From a virus: DNA of 37,757 nt. Position numbers and translations under genes: made by a program. The stretch is taken from the IMG/VR virus record IMGVR_UViG_3300044998_001203, positions 1-37,757 of that record. One strand, written 5' to 3'. Shown here in pieces: positions 22,622 through 30,189 of the stretch; the stretch's first letter is position 1; each line of letters opens with the position of its first letter. Under the pieces are notes generated by a model. That model searched no databases. It had not been told where the DNA came from and saw nothing but the letters and a program-made list of their open reading frames with translations.

Positions 22622-22669
22622 GTGGGCGCGGACGTGGGCGCGTCAGTGGGCGCGTCAGTGGGCGCGTCA
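22622..22669. repeat. 12-bp tandem repeat, three perfect units plus one degenerate
   Basis: GTGGGCGCGTCA repeats at 22634, 22646 and 22658, and a variant ending GAC is at 22622. The last unit includes the stop codon of the spanin-like gene (22667-22669). Confidence 0.9.
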
Positions 22670-23152
22670 GTGGCGGAAGATGCGGGAGAGTGTGCTTAGG
22701 GGGCTGGCGTTTAGGGCTAGGCTAAGGGCAGTGCGGCCGTATCGGTAGATTAGGTAGGCACTTAGCATGCTGGCGGAGCCGAATGCGAACCATCGCCATT
22801 TACTAGGGGTTTGTGCGGGGCTGGTGGGCAGGGCGGCAAGAGTGGCTACGGGCACGGTGATGCGCAGGGTGTCCGGCGCGCAGCGGGCGCGCAGGTGCAG
22901 GGTTTCGCCGGGCAGGCGGGTGATGCGGATTTGGACGGGCCCTTGGGTGTAGACGGTGTCGGTGAGGGTGGTGTAGTGGGTGCGCACTTCGAGGCGGGCT
23001 TCGGGCGTGGTGACCACGGTGTCGCGCTGGTAGACGGTTTGCACGCCGTAGTAGGGGCCGTACTGTTTCTCGCAGGCGGCGCGGCTGGGGGTACAGCTGG
23101 GCAGTTGCAGCGCTGTAATGAGCAGCAAAAGGAGGCTAAAAATGTGCTTCAC
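22667..23152 (-). CDS. Putative u-spanin: lipoprotein with C-terminal membrane helix, 161 aa
   Basis: A lipoprotein signal peptide (residues 1-19) with lipobox LPSC puts Cys20 in the outer membrane. A periplasmic part (21-118) is Thr/Val-rich and should be beta-structured. One membrane helix (about 121-138) and a basic tail (RYGRTAL, SRIFRH) reach the inner membrane. An outer-membrane lipid anchor and an inner-membrane helix in one chain is the defining architecture of unimolecular spanins (T1 gp11 type), which fuse the two membranes in the last step of lysis. No homology claim is made; the call rests on topology. Confidence 0.7.
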   Translation of the reverse strand: MKHIFSLLLLLITALQLPSCTPSRAACEKQYGPYYGVQTVYQRDTVVTTPEARLEVRTHYTTLTDTVYTQGPVQIRITRLPGETLHLRARCAPDTLRITVPVATLAALPTSPAQTPSKWRWFAFGSASMLSAYLIYRYGRTALSLALNASPLSTLSRIFRH

Positions 23153-23161
23153 GGGGTTGCG

Positions 23162-23428
23162 CTAGGGGGTTTGGGTTTGGGTTTTGAGGGGGGATTTGCG
23201 CTCTTGTCGGTCGATAAGGATGGCGAGTTTGAGGTTCATCTGGTCGAGAGCTTTATTGATTTGGGCCAGTTCGCCATTGACGCGTGATTCGAGGAGGTCT
23301 ATCTCTTTTTGCTGTGCGCTGTTGTCGCGTTCCACGGCTTTCACCCGTGCCTCCAGTTTATAGTAGGCTCCGATGAGCAGAACGGCCTGTCCGATGGCCT
23401 GTAACAGGAAGGCGGGGGTAAAATCCAT
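23162..23428 (-). CDS. Small membrane protein with coiled coil, 88 aa
   Basis: A hydrophobic N-terminal helix (about residues 5-23) is followed by a charged coiled coil (about 25-75) with regular heptads and a basic tail. Small phage proteins of this shape are often accessory lysis proteins or class III holins. It sits just before the spanin-like gene, so a lysis role is plausible. The family is not recognised. Confidence 0.65.
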   Translation of the reverse strand: MDFTPAFLLQAIGQAVLLIGAYYKLEARVKAVERDNSAQQKEIDLLESRVNGELAQINKALDQMNLKLAILIDRQERKSPLKTQTQTP

Positions 23429-23519
23429 GTGCCGAGACGTGCGGGCGGGGTGTGGGCTGTGTGGGCGTTAGGGGTTTCGCCGGGCAGGCTACTCCCCCTC
23501 TATCACCCATGATTTCGGC

Positions 23520-24431
23520 TTAGGGGGTGGTGTTGGGGCTGACGATTGCACCCACCCCGCGGTTGTCGCTGCGCAGGCGGAAGGCCAGGCCGTGGCCCCA
23601 GGTGCGAAAGAGGTCGCCGTCGTGGGTCACCTTGCCCTCTTGCTCCACCACGTTGACGCTGCCCATAGCGTGGGCCACCATGCTCTTACTATAGCAGATG
23701 CTGGCAATGCGGTCGGTGGCGGGGTTGGGAGTGGCATCAAGGGCCAGCTTGGCATTAAGGGCGCTGTACTTGGGCAGATAGCCGTCCAGCGATTCGGGCA
23801 CGATGGTGAACCCGGCGATGACGGTGCGCAGCACCCCGTTCACGTCTACAATTGCGTCTTTATACAGATTCACGCCGGCTTCCATCAGGTTGCGTTTGTG
23901 GGTGCCGTGCAGCAGCAGGTAGCGGTCGTTGGCGGGGATGTTCAGGCTGTCGAACTTCTCTTGCATCCGGTAGATATCGTTGAGCGTGAGCTTGTTATAG
24001 GTCACGTGCTCATCTTCGTCGCCACTTGCCTCCAGGATAGGGGTTGTGCTACTTTCTCCTTCGGGGGAAACCAAGAACACCGCATCTTTGATCATGTAGT
24101 CGAGCAGGGATTCGGCTTGGGCGTTGAGCATGTCCTCTTTTTTGTTGTAGCTCAGAAAGAGCTGCTCAAAGTCGCCCACGACTTGTGCAGTTGTGGTGTA
24201 GCCTTTGAGCTCCACGCGCTTGTTGGTGTCGGTGCGGCGTACAACCGTGAGCGGAAATGTGCTGCCGTCGATGACAACCACGGTAGGTTGTGCGCCGGCT
24301 TGCGCCAGGTTGATGTAGTTATGTTCGGCCCAGGCGGATTTGTCTGCCATGGTGCGCAGCAGGCTGTCTTTGGCCTTGCTAAAGAGCGCAGACTGTACTT
24401 CTGCGGCAAATGCTTCGGTGGTCAATCCCAT
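23520..24431 (-). CDS. Major capsid protein, 303 aa
   Basis: The length and the place right after a protease-scaffold gene indicate the major capsid protein, probably of the HK97 fold: an N-terminal helical arm (1-50), an extended E-loop-like region (about 55-110), a central alpha/beta domain and a C-terminal domain ending near RTWGHGLAFRLRSDNRGVGA. I do not see a cleavage site clearly. The 90-bp gap downstream holds no gene. Upstream of the ATG is an A/T-rich stretch and then a G-rich tract on the opposite strand. Confidence 0.85.
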   Translation of the reverse strand: MGLTTEAFAAEVQSALFSKAKDSLLRTMADKSAWAEHNYINLAQAGAQPTVVVIDGSTFPLTVVRRTDTNKRVELKGYTTTAQVVGDFEQLFLSYNKKEDMLNAQAESLLDYMIKDAVFLVSPEGESSTTPILEASGDEDEHVTYNKLTLNDIYRMQEKFDSLNIPANDRYLLLHGTHKRNLMEAGVNLYKDAIVDVNGVLRTVIAGFTIVPESLDGYLPKYSALNAKLALDATPNPATDRIASICYSKSMVAHAMGSVNVVEQEGKVTHDGDLFRTWGHGLAFRLRSDNRGVGAIVSPNTTP

Positions 24432-24443
24432 TGTTTAAAAATT

Positions 24444-24475
24444 GGGGTTAGGGGTTAGGGGGTTGTGCGGGGGGG
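24444..24475 (+). other. G-quadruplex-forming tract
   Basis: Four runs of 4-7 G separated by TTA, TTA and TTGTGC lie on the + strand, which is the template strand for the capsid gene, in the 45-bp gap between the protease-scaffold and capsid genes. Confidence 0.6.
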
Positions 24476-24476
24476 C

Positions 24477-25004
24477 TTACTTGCGGCTTGCGTGTACTTC
24501 TTGGATGCGGGCGGTGTAAGCGGCCACTAGTTTGTCAAACTCGGCGGGCTTGTCGCGTTTCAGGTCTTGGAGGGCCTTTGGGTTGTGCCGCTGCAGTTTG
24601 TCAAACTTTTCGGCTAAATCCAGTTCGTGGTCTGCTTCTGCGTCCGGGCTGGTGGTGGCGATGGCTTTCAGCTGGTCTGCGATGGCGGGCACGGCGGGCA
24701 CGGTGGCAGTCGGGTTGGTGGCTGTTGTGGTGGCTGTATCGTCGGGGGTAGCTGTGGCCACGGCGATGGGCAGCAGATGCAGTGCGGCTTCGGGGCTTTT
24801 GGCTGCGGCGGCTTTCAGGGCTTCGGTGGTGGCTTGGGGCAGGTTGAGCAGGCCGATGAATTGGTTGAGCAGTTGTTCTTGGGCTGCGGCCACGGCGGCT
24901 TGCACTTCGGCGCGCACGTGGCTGTCGAATGCGGCTTTGGCTTGGGCTTCGGTCATGCCTTCGGTCACTGCGATGGCGGCGGCAATCAGTTTCAGATTGT
25001 TCAT
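24477..25004 (-). CDS. Possible separate scaffold protein from an internal start, 175 aa
   Basis: An in-frame ATG at 25004 follows a low-complexity Thr/Pro/Asn linker and starts MNNLKLIAAAIAVTEGMTEA. The linker-then-Met junction separates the protease from the helical scaffold. An internal product is common in this gene class, but the start here is inferred only from position. Confidence 0.45.
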   Translation of the reverse strand: MNNLKLIAAAIAVTEGMTEAQAKAAFDSHVRAEVQAAVAAAQEQLLNQFIGLLNLPQATTEALKAAAAKSPEAALHLLPIAVATATPDDTATTTATNPTATVPAVPAIADQLKAIATTSPDAEADHELDLAEKFDKLQRHNPKALQDLKRDKPAEFDKLVAAYTARIQEVHASRK

Positions 25005-25646
25005 AGGGGTGGGGTTGGTGGTGTCGTTGGTGTCGTTGGTGGGGGTTGTGGGGGCAAAGTGCTGTGCACTGGGTTCGTCGGTCATAATGCCGTCGGCCAG
25101 CTTGATATCAAGGGCTGAAGCTGCGGTAAACCATGATTCTTTTTCCATCAGGGCGGAAATGCCGTCTTTGTCCAGGTGGGTCATCCGGCGTTGGTATACC
25201 TGTATCAGTTGCTCGGTGATGGAGTCGAGGAGGTCGGCGGTGGCGCGCAGGTCTTTGGCTTGTCCCACGCTAGCGGAGCGCGGGTTGTGTATCATAATTT
25301 GCGACATGGGGTGCATCAGCACCTTATCGCCCACCATCGCGAGGATGCTGCCCATGCTGGCGGCCATACCCATCACGTGGGTTATCACTTCGCGGCCTTG
25401 CACTTTGCGGCGCCACTCTTTAATGGCGTTGTACATGGTTGCGCCTTCGAAGACGCTCCCGCCGGGGCTGTTGATATAGACGTGCAGGCGTTTGACGCTG
25501 CTGCCCAGTGCATTGATCTGGTCTTGTATTTCCTCGGCCGATAGGCCCATCCACCCGCCAATGCTGTTATAGATGTATAACGCACCCTCTTGCCCGTTGG
25601 GCAGTGGCTTTAGATTAAAACCAATAGGGGCGGTTTGTTGGCTCAC
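24477..25646 (-). CDS. Capsid maturation protease (ClpP-like) with C-terminal scaffold, 389 aa
   Basis: Residues 1-205 are a ClpP/S14-like serine protease: NSPGG (59-63), nucleophile Ser97 in GMAASMG, His120 in MIHNP, and an Asp around 168-175. The remaining 175 residues are Ala/Glu/Gln-rich and helical, as in scaffold domains. An ATG at 25004 (residue 215) could yield the scaffold alone, as lambda C and Nu3 do. The enzyme should cut the scaffold and prime the capsid. The gene precedes the major capsid gene. Confidence 0.9.
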   Translation of the reverse strand: MSQQTAPIGFNLKPLPNGQEGALYIYNSIGGWMGLSAEEIQDQINALGSSVKRLHVYINSPGGSVFEGATMYNAIKEWRRKVQGREVITHVMGMAASMGSILAMVGDKVLMHPMSQIMIHNPRSASVGQAKDLRATADLLDSITEQLIQVYQRRMTHLDKDGISALMEKESWFTAASALDIKLADGIMTDEPSAQHFAPTTPTNDTNDTTNPTPMNNLKLIAAAIAVTEGMTEAQAKAAFDSHVRAEVQAAVAAAQEQLLNQFIGLLNLPQATTEALKAAAAKSPEAALHLLPIAVATATPDDTATTTATNPTATVPAVPAIADQLKAIATTSPDAEADHELDLAEKFDKLQRHNPKALQDLKRDKPAEFDKLVAAYTARIQEVHASRK

Positions 25647-25652
25647 TCTGGG

Positions 25653-26120
25653 TTATGCCTTGGGGTTTTCAGGTTTGACGAAAAACTTGTCGGGCTGGGT
25701 GGTCATTTTCACGCCTAGCAGCTTAGCCACCTTTGCGTCTAGGCTGCGCAGGTTCTTCAGGTGCAGGGTTGTGCTTATAACCGTGGCTATTACTGATGCA
25801 TGTTCGTGGCCTTTGCGGATAAGTTCTTGTGCCTTGTTGAGGGCGGTCTTGTTGTCGCCGCCGTGGAGGTATTCCAGTTTGGGGTCTTGTTGCTTCCAGC
25901 CTATTCTGGCGCCTGCTATCACAAAGGACTTGTTGCCGTCCAGCAGGTCTTTCTGCTTTTTGGCCCAAACGGCCAGCCGCTCGCACAGTGCATCAATTTG
26001 CTCGTCTAGGTCGGCTTCGTCGGCTTTGGCCTGCGCCTTGATTCGAGCTTGTTCGGCTTGCAGGTCCAGCACTTGGTGGATGAGTGCTTCGGCTTCGATC
26101 TGAGTGGTGGGCGCGTCCAT
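25653..26120 (-). CDS. gam: Gam-like host-nuclease inhibitor, 155 aa
   Basis: Resembles Mu Gam, a Ku-like protein that binds double-stranded DNA ends and blocks exonucleases. An N-terminal coiled-coil helix (about 1-65) precedes NKSFVIAGARIGWKQQDPKLEY, the family's beta-hairpin signature, then a helical and beta C-terminus. I chose ATG 26120; the frame to 26351 includes non-coding-like sequence and a regulatory motif. Gam is normally early in Mu, next to the transposition genes; here it is between the gp10-like gene and the protease in the late operon, 71 bp downstream of a 21-bp motif copy. Confidence 0.8.
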   Translation of the reverse strand: MDAPTTQIEAEALIHQVLDLQAEQARIKAQAKADEADLDEQIDALCERLAVWAKKQKDLLDGNKSFVIAGARIGWKQQDPKLEYLHGGDNKTALNKAQELIRKGHEHASVIATVISTTLHLKNLRSLDAKVAKLLGVKMTTQPDKFFVKPENPKA

Positions 26121-26191
26121 TCGTGTGGGGTTTGGGGGCCTGATGGGTATGTTGGGCAGCAAGTTGCAGCCAAACCCGCGCAATAATCTGT

Positions 26192-26212
26192 AGCATAGCC
26201 GGTGAGCGGCTG
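26192..26212 (-). promoter_or_regulatory. 21-bp late motif, copy 2 (diverged)
   Basis: 18 of 21 bases match the exact copies at 11937-11957 and 30070-30090. The GCCG-N5-CGGC inverted repeat is kept while the changes fall mostly in the spacer. It lies 71 bp upstream of the gam ATG. Confidence 0.55.
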
Positions 26213-26253
26213 CGGCTGGGGTTACGTGGTTGATTACCGGAGAGTTTTTTTTG

Positions 26254-26267
26254 CCGCACCGGTGCGG
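26254..26267. other. 14-bp perfect palindrome in the gap upstream of gam
   Basis: CCGCACCGGTGCGG, with a run of eight T on its left. In the leftward transcript this would be a hairpin followed by A, so it is not an intrinsic terminator. The 258-bp gap 26121-26378 also holds TCAAATATTTGA (12-bp palindrome near 26334-26345) and the late motif; no gene is seen. Confidence 0.6.
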
Positions 26268-26378
26268 ATACGCCGCCGCTCCGGGCGCAAGCCGTCTAAA
26301 ACTCGACAATTGAACCGAGGGGGTGGGTTTAGTCAAATATTTGATTTTCAATAAATTATCATGTCCTGGGAGTTGGGA

Positions 26379-26750
26379 TTATATCCGGCGAAGGGCCGAT
26401 TCCAGGGCCGATTCTAGGGCATTTACGAGGCCGTCCTCGGCGCTTTGCACCGCTTTTTGACCGAGCGGCGCATCAATAAATGTCCGTTTTGCAACAGTCC
26501 AAGAACGATTGCGCTGCTTAACCGTGCCACCATAGTTGTAGATGTTGCCATAATCCGTATCGGTGCCCACTAGCACTTTGCCGCCCTTGGTGGTGCGGGC
26601 CTCAATGCTATCGCGCAGGGTGCCACTATGCACCAAGTTCTGCTTTTCGATGTTTTCGCGCGCGATTTTAACCGCAGCCGCGCCCACCTGCTCCTCCGCG
26701 GCTTCAATCGCTTGCGCAACGTCGGTCAAGAATTGCTCTACCGAGTCCAT
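26379..26750 (-). CDS. HK97 gp10-like head-tail connector protein, 123 aa
   Basis: A helical N-terminus with Ala/Glu heptads (about 1-35), then a beta part with HSGTLRDSIEART and YGNIYNYGGTVKQR. The SG.LRDSI...GT....YG...GG order is typical of the HK97 gp10 / virion-morphogenesis (Mu gpG) group that joins head and tail. Its start overlaps the portal stop by 1 nt (TGATG). Confidence 0.8.
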   Translation of the reverse strand: MDSVEQFLTDVAQAIEAAEEQVGAAAVKIARENIEKQNLVHSGTLRDSIEARTTKGGKVLVGTDTDYGNIYNYGGTVKQRNRSWTVAKRTFIDAPLGQKAVQSAEDGLVNALESALESALRRI

Positions 26751-28006
26751 CAGGGGGCGGTGGCAGCCTCCACCACCTGCAGTTTGTCAATTCCAAACGC
26801 CGATTGCAGATAGTCCGCGGTGGGTGTAAAGCCCGCCTTGCGCAGGTTGAGAATCACCTCCGAGAGTTCCTTCATCGTGATGGCTTCGTATTTACGCCAT
26901 CTGAAACGGTAGCCTGTCCAGCCCAGTAGCGGGAACAATTGGTCGTTAATGACGTGCTCGATGAGCAGCTTGTCGGCTTCGATGATTGTCTCTAGCACTT
27001 TACGGTGAACTTGGGCTTGTGCGCGGCTCGATCCGCTGTCGACAGTCATAGTCTGACCCAATATCAGCTTACTCATCTCATCAGTCATCCGTTGGATGAA
27101 CTTATCGTACACCTGATATGCGTCAGGGCGGTTAGGCTCTTTCAGCTCAATCTGATCGTTCAGCCCAATTATGGCCCAAAATCCGGTAGTCATCTGCTCC
27201 ATGGACTGCTCAATTTTCTCAACCATTTTATCATCCATGGTATTTGTTTTTACAATTCTTAGCGGTAAACCAAAGACTTCTGTCCAGTCTTCCCACACTT
27301 GCAGCGCGTTTTTTTTCTGAATAGCTCGCAAACTAGCTTGTTTGAGTAGACCCAAATCGCGGCGGCGGCCAACCTCTATCAGGTTATTCGCCAATCTCCG
27401 CCCGACATATTGAACCCCGACCTCATCGTTGGGGTTGACAACCACAAGCCCCAGTTCAGGCCTTACGTGCTCCCGGGGGATTAGGGTCACCTCTATACCC
27501 GAACCCTCAACAGACGGGTTAATCTGCATCAGACTGTGCCCCCAAAACACGCTGTCTAGCGCATAATCCATCACATCACGGGCCCAGGCGCTTCGCATGG
27601 TTTGGCTGTATTCTACCGCCTCGGCACCGTTTGCGTCCACCACCATATAAGGTTGACACATCACCTCCTGCTTGCGGTCGTTGATAATAGCCATCAGATG
27701 CGCGTCATGTCGCGTCACCTCGTGGTAGCGCTGATATAACGCTTGGCGTTTAGGGCGCAACGGATGTTCGGCTTGCTCCACGCTGATTTTCCACAACTGG
27801 GCATCAGCGCGGGCGTGGCCAACCGCTTTTAGCGTCAGTTGCTCCATCAGTGACTTGCGGGAGCGCAGCATCGTGCTAATGCCGGCACGTACCTCGTTCA
27901 TAATTCCGCCATCCATCACCCGGCTAAGCAGGCTAGGTGTGGGCGTTGGGGCGGCCTCGGTGCGGGTATCGCTGGTGTTAAATATTCGGGTCAGTAGGTT
28001 AGCCAT
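26750..28006 (-). CDS. Portal protein, DUF935 (Mu gp29-like), 418 aa
   Basis: Mu-type portal, the ring through which DNA enters the head. The family pattern is seen in DAHLMAIINDRKQEV, a central region with LIPREHVRPELG, VEKIEQSMEQMTTGFWAII and the C-terminal KLILGQTMTVDSGSSRAQAQVH, where the QTxT...GS..a..VH signature is characteristic of DUF935. I set ATG 28006, immediately after the gp36-like stop; an ATG at 28081 is possible but overlaps. Confidence 0.9.
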   Translation of the reverse strand: MANLLTRIFNTSDTRTEAAPTPTPSLLSRVMDGGIMNEVRAGISTMLRSRKSLMEQLTLKAVGHARADAQLWKISVEQAEHPLRPKRQALYQRYHEVTRHDAHLMAIINDRKQEVMCQPYMVVDANGAEAVEYSQTMRSAWARDVMDYALDSVFWGHSLMQINPSVEGSGIEVTLIPREHVRPELGLVVVNPNDEVGVQYVGRRLANNLIEVGRRRDLGLLKQASLRAIQKKNALQVWEDWTEVFGLPLRIVKTNTMDDKMVEKIEQSMEQMTTGFWAIIGLNDQIELKEPNRPDAYQVYDKFIQRMTDEMSKLILGQTMTVDSGSSRAQAQVHRKVLETIIEADKLLIEHVINDQLFPLLGWTGYRFRWRKYEAITMKELSEVILNLRKAGFTPTADYLQSAFGIDKLQVVEAATAP

Positions 28007-28007
28007 A

Positions 28008-28442
28008 TCAATAGGCGCTGTTGTTGCGTGGTTCTTGTCGGTTGCCAAATCGGCGGAAAGTATCTGGTTGTACGGTTCCATCTTCGCCCACCTTAGGCGA
28101 CAGCCTTGGGGTCAGCTCGCCCCGGCTCATTTTAGCCAGCATCTCCTTCGCCTCCATATACCTCGCCACCCGTGGGGCGGGCACTTTCTGCGGTTCCAGC
28201 GTGTGGATAAGCTGGTAAATCATAATGTCGCCCACAATGCCCAGCAGCGTTGCGTTACGGGCATCACCTGTTTGGCTGAACTCTGCCTCTAGGTCATACA
28301 GGTTGCCAATGTGCGTATGCACCGTCTCCAATGCCAATTGCTCAGCACGGGTTAGGGTCACCTCCAGTTTATCATTGCTGATAGCCTTAAGCCCGTAATC
28401 CGAGATTACTTTGGTCAGGTCTTCTTCAGTCAGATAGGTCAT
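28008..28442 (-). CDS. Mu gp36-like protein (DUF1320), 144 aa
   Basis: Small helical head-completion protein. YLTEEDLTKVI at the start and a conserved helix with ARNATLLGIVGDIMIYQLIHTL fit the gp36/DUF1320 family, which binds near the portal. The C-terminus has a Gly/Pro/Asn-rich tail ending in RFGNRQEPRNN. It overlaps terL by 4 nt. Confidence 0.82.
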   Translation of the reverse strand: MTYLTEEDLTKVISDYGLKAISNDKLEVTLTRAEQLALETVHTHIGNLYDLEAEFSQTGDARNATLLGIVGDIMIYQLIHTLEPQKVPAPRVARYMEAKEMLAKMSRGELTPRLSPKVGEDGTVQPDTFRRFGNRQEPRNNSAY

Positions 28443-30031
28443 ATTCCTCGGTTTTTATTGCGGCCTCCACCCATCCGGTAGGTGCCAGTTGCTAATGCTT
28501 GGGTACCATGTTGGAGCTTCATCACGCCGCCCTCCAGACAGTCCGGACCGTCATCCACTTGCCTTCGGTTTTGCGGATTAAAGCTGACCAGTTGGGCGCG
28601 GAGCGTCTCCCAATCCGAACGCTCTTTTAGGCGCTCATTAAATTGTACAGATCCCAAAACCACCAATCCGGAAAGCTGCTCTATCCGGCGCTGCTTATTC
28701 AGTTTTCGGTCGGTGTCTTTAATTATGGGCAGCACTTGGCCTCTCAGGCGCGCCACCTCATCAATCGTCACTTGCAGTATCCCTTGCTGAAAGGTTGCCT
28801 CGTAGTAACTCACCACTCGCGGGCGCACATCGGTGGGCAGACTGTAGTACCAATCGTACGCCCAGCCTATCCACGTCGGCACATCACACTGTCTCACAAA
28901 GCAGTCTAACAACTCTAGCACCTGGCTTCCGCGCCGTTGACCTAGCACCGTCCATGCCTTATAGTCGGCTACATTGCTAGCCTTATAGCTAGGGTCGCCG
29001 TACAGTACGATGCTCTGATATTCAGTCCAATCGGCCACCGGCTGCCACTTAAAGTCAGCCTCGCGAAAGCAACTGCCAGATACAATCGGATTGTTCATAT
29101 ACTCGGCCTGGGCAGAAGTGTACGGCATACTGTTCATTAGCGCAGCCACTTCTTCGCGGGTGTACTTCTCGGGCCAGCTGGGCTCTCCGTCTTCATTTAG
29201 TGCGTTCACCTTGCTGTAATACCAGCCTTTGTCCTGTGCGTGCTGAACCATCTTAGCCAACAATCCTTTCGGCCCTATCCGGTTGCCCACCATCACATAC
29301 GTGCCGCGGCCCATATCCATCGACCCATACACCGAGCCCAGCAGAAACTTGAATTTGGTCGCAACTATCCGCTCATTGTCCACCCACTGGTCGTTGTCTA
29401 CATCATCTATCAGAATGTAATCCGGGCGGAACTTGCCCTGTCGGCTGCCACGTGGGGGTTTCTGGAGGGTGTAGCACTTAAAGGCCACACCTCCGGCAGT
29501 CACAAAGTGATCATCTTCCCACTGACCATAGTTATACATCACGCCGTAATCGGCCACCAGTCGCTCGTTGTTTTCCAGCTCCATTTTCAGCGCCGATACC
29601 AGCTCTTTCACTTTATCCTCGTCCGGGCCAATGTATAGCATGTATTTCAAATTGCCCCTACACATCTCCCACAGAGGGAATCCTACACCTAAGTGAATGC
29701 TTTTGGCATGCCCGCGGGCCCATTCTAGCACTGCCCGTCCACTGCGGGGGTGCGCCTGTAGATAGGCCATAGCCTCTCGGTGGAAGCTAGCAATTGGCAC
29801 ACGTTTTTTGTGCACCACGCCGGTGAGCGGGTCCTTTGTCTCCTCTGTGGCTAAGTGACCCAAATAATACTCAAAAAACGCCGCATAGTCATTCTCCAAC
29901 CGCTTTTTACGCTCCAGCACATGGCTCCATTCCTCGTGCGGTTGGGTAGCTTGCCCCTCTCCTATCGACCGCCACAAAGCATTTGCTTCCTCCAATTGGG
30001 CTTTAACCTTGGGCGGCAGTTTCACGGGCAT
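28439..30031 (-). CDS. terL: Large terminase subunit, 530 aa
   Basis: Packaging motor: ATPase domain with Walker A ARGHAKS (105-111) and Walker B YILIDD (205-210), followed by the RNase H-like nuclease with its first acidic residue in YGDPS (Asp346). The Arg-Gly-His-Ala-Lys-Ser P-loop and the overall plan are like Mu gp28-type terminases. The ATG lies 38 bp after an exact 21-bp motif copy and about 590 bp downstream of terS. Confidence 0.92.
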   Translation of the reverse strand: MPVKLPPKVKAQLEEANALWRSIGEGQATQPHEEWSHVLERKKRLENDYAAFFEYYLGHLATEETKDPLTGVVHKKRVPIASFHREAMAYLQAHPRSGRAVLEWARGHAKSIHLGVGFPLWEMCRGNLKYMLYIGPDEDKVKELVSALKMELENNERLVADYGVMYNYGQWEDDHFVTAGGVAFKCYTLQKPPRGSRQGKFRPDYILIDDVDNDQWVDNERIVATKFKFLLGSVYGSMDMGRGTYVMVGNRIGPKGLLAKMVQHAQDKGWYYSKVNALNEDGEPSWPEKYTREEVAALMNSMPYTSAQAEYMNNPIVSGSCFREADFKWQPVADWTEYQSIVLYGDPSYKASNVADYKAWTVLGQRRGSQVLELLDCFVRQCDVPTWIGWAYDWYYSLPTDVRPRVVSYYEATFQQGILQVTIDEVARLRGQVLPIIKDTDRKLNKQRRIEQLSGLVVLGSVQFNERLKERSDWETLRAQLVSFNPQNRRQVDDGPDCLEGGVMKLQHGTQALATGTYRMGGGRNKNRGI

Positions 30032-30069
30032 ACAGGCAAAACTGTCATCCAGCCCAAATACGGAGGCTC

Positions 30070-30090
30070 AGCATAGCCGGTTAACGGCAG
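30070..30090 (-). promoter_or_regulatory. 21-bp late motif, copy 1
   Basis: Identical over 21 bp to 11937-11957. It ends 38 bp before the terL ATG, almost the same distance as at the DUF6046 gene (40 bp). Confidence 0.62.
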
Positions 30091-30189
30091 GATATCACAC
30101 CTGTAGCGTTTCTAATTTTAAGTACCAAGACCAAAAGCCCAGCCTTCCTTTCAGGTAATCCAGAGAAGTATAGCATTTTTTGCTTTTGC

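Noticed and set aside
24532-25479. 315-aa + strand frame opposite the capsid protease
   Set aside because: Antisense shadow; the - strand frame has a full ClpP-like active site.
25653-26120. Evidence that the phage is a true Mu-like transposing phage
   Set aside because: No transposase or MuB-like gene is visible anywhere, and an integrase with attP is present.
26254-26267. Intrinsic terminator before gam
   Set aside because: The leftward transcript has A, not U, after the palindrome.
26121-26351. N-terminal extension of Gam
   Set aside because: The extension is low-complexity, contains the 21-bp motif and a palindrome, and has no counterpart in Gam proteins.
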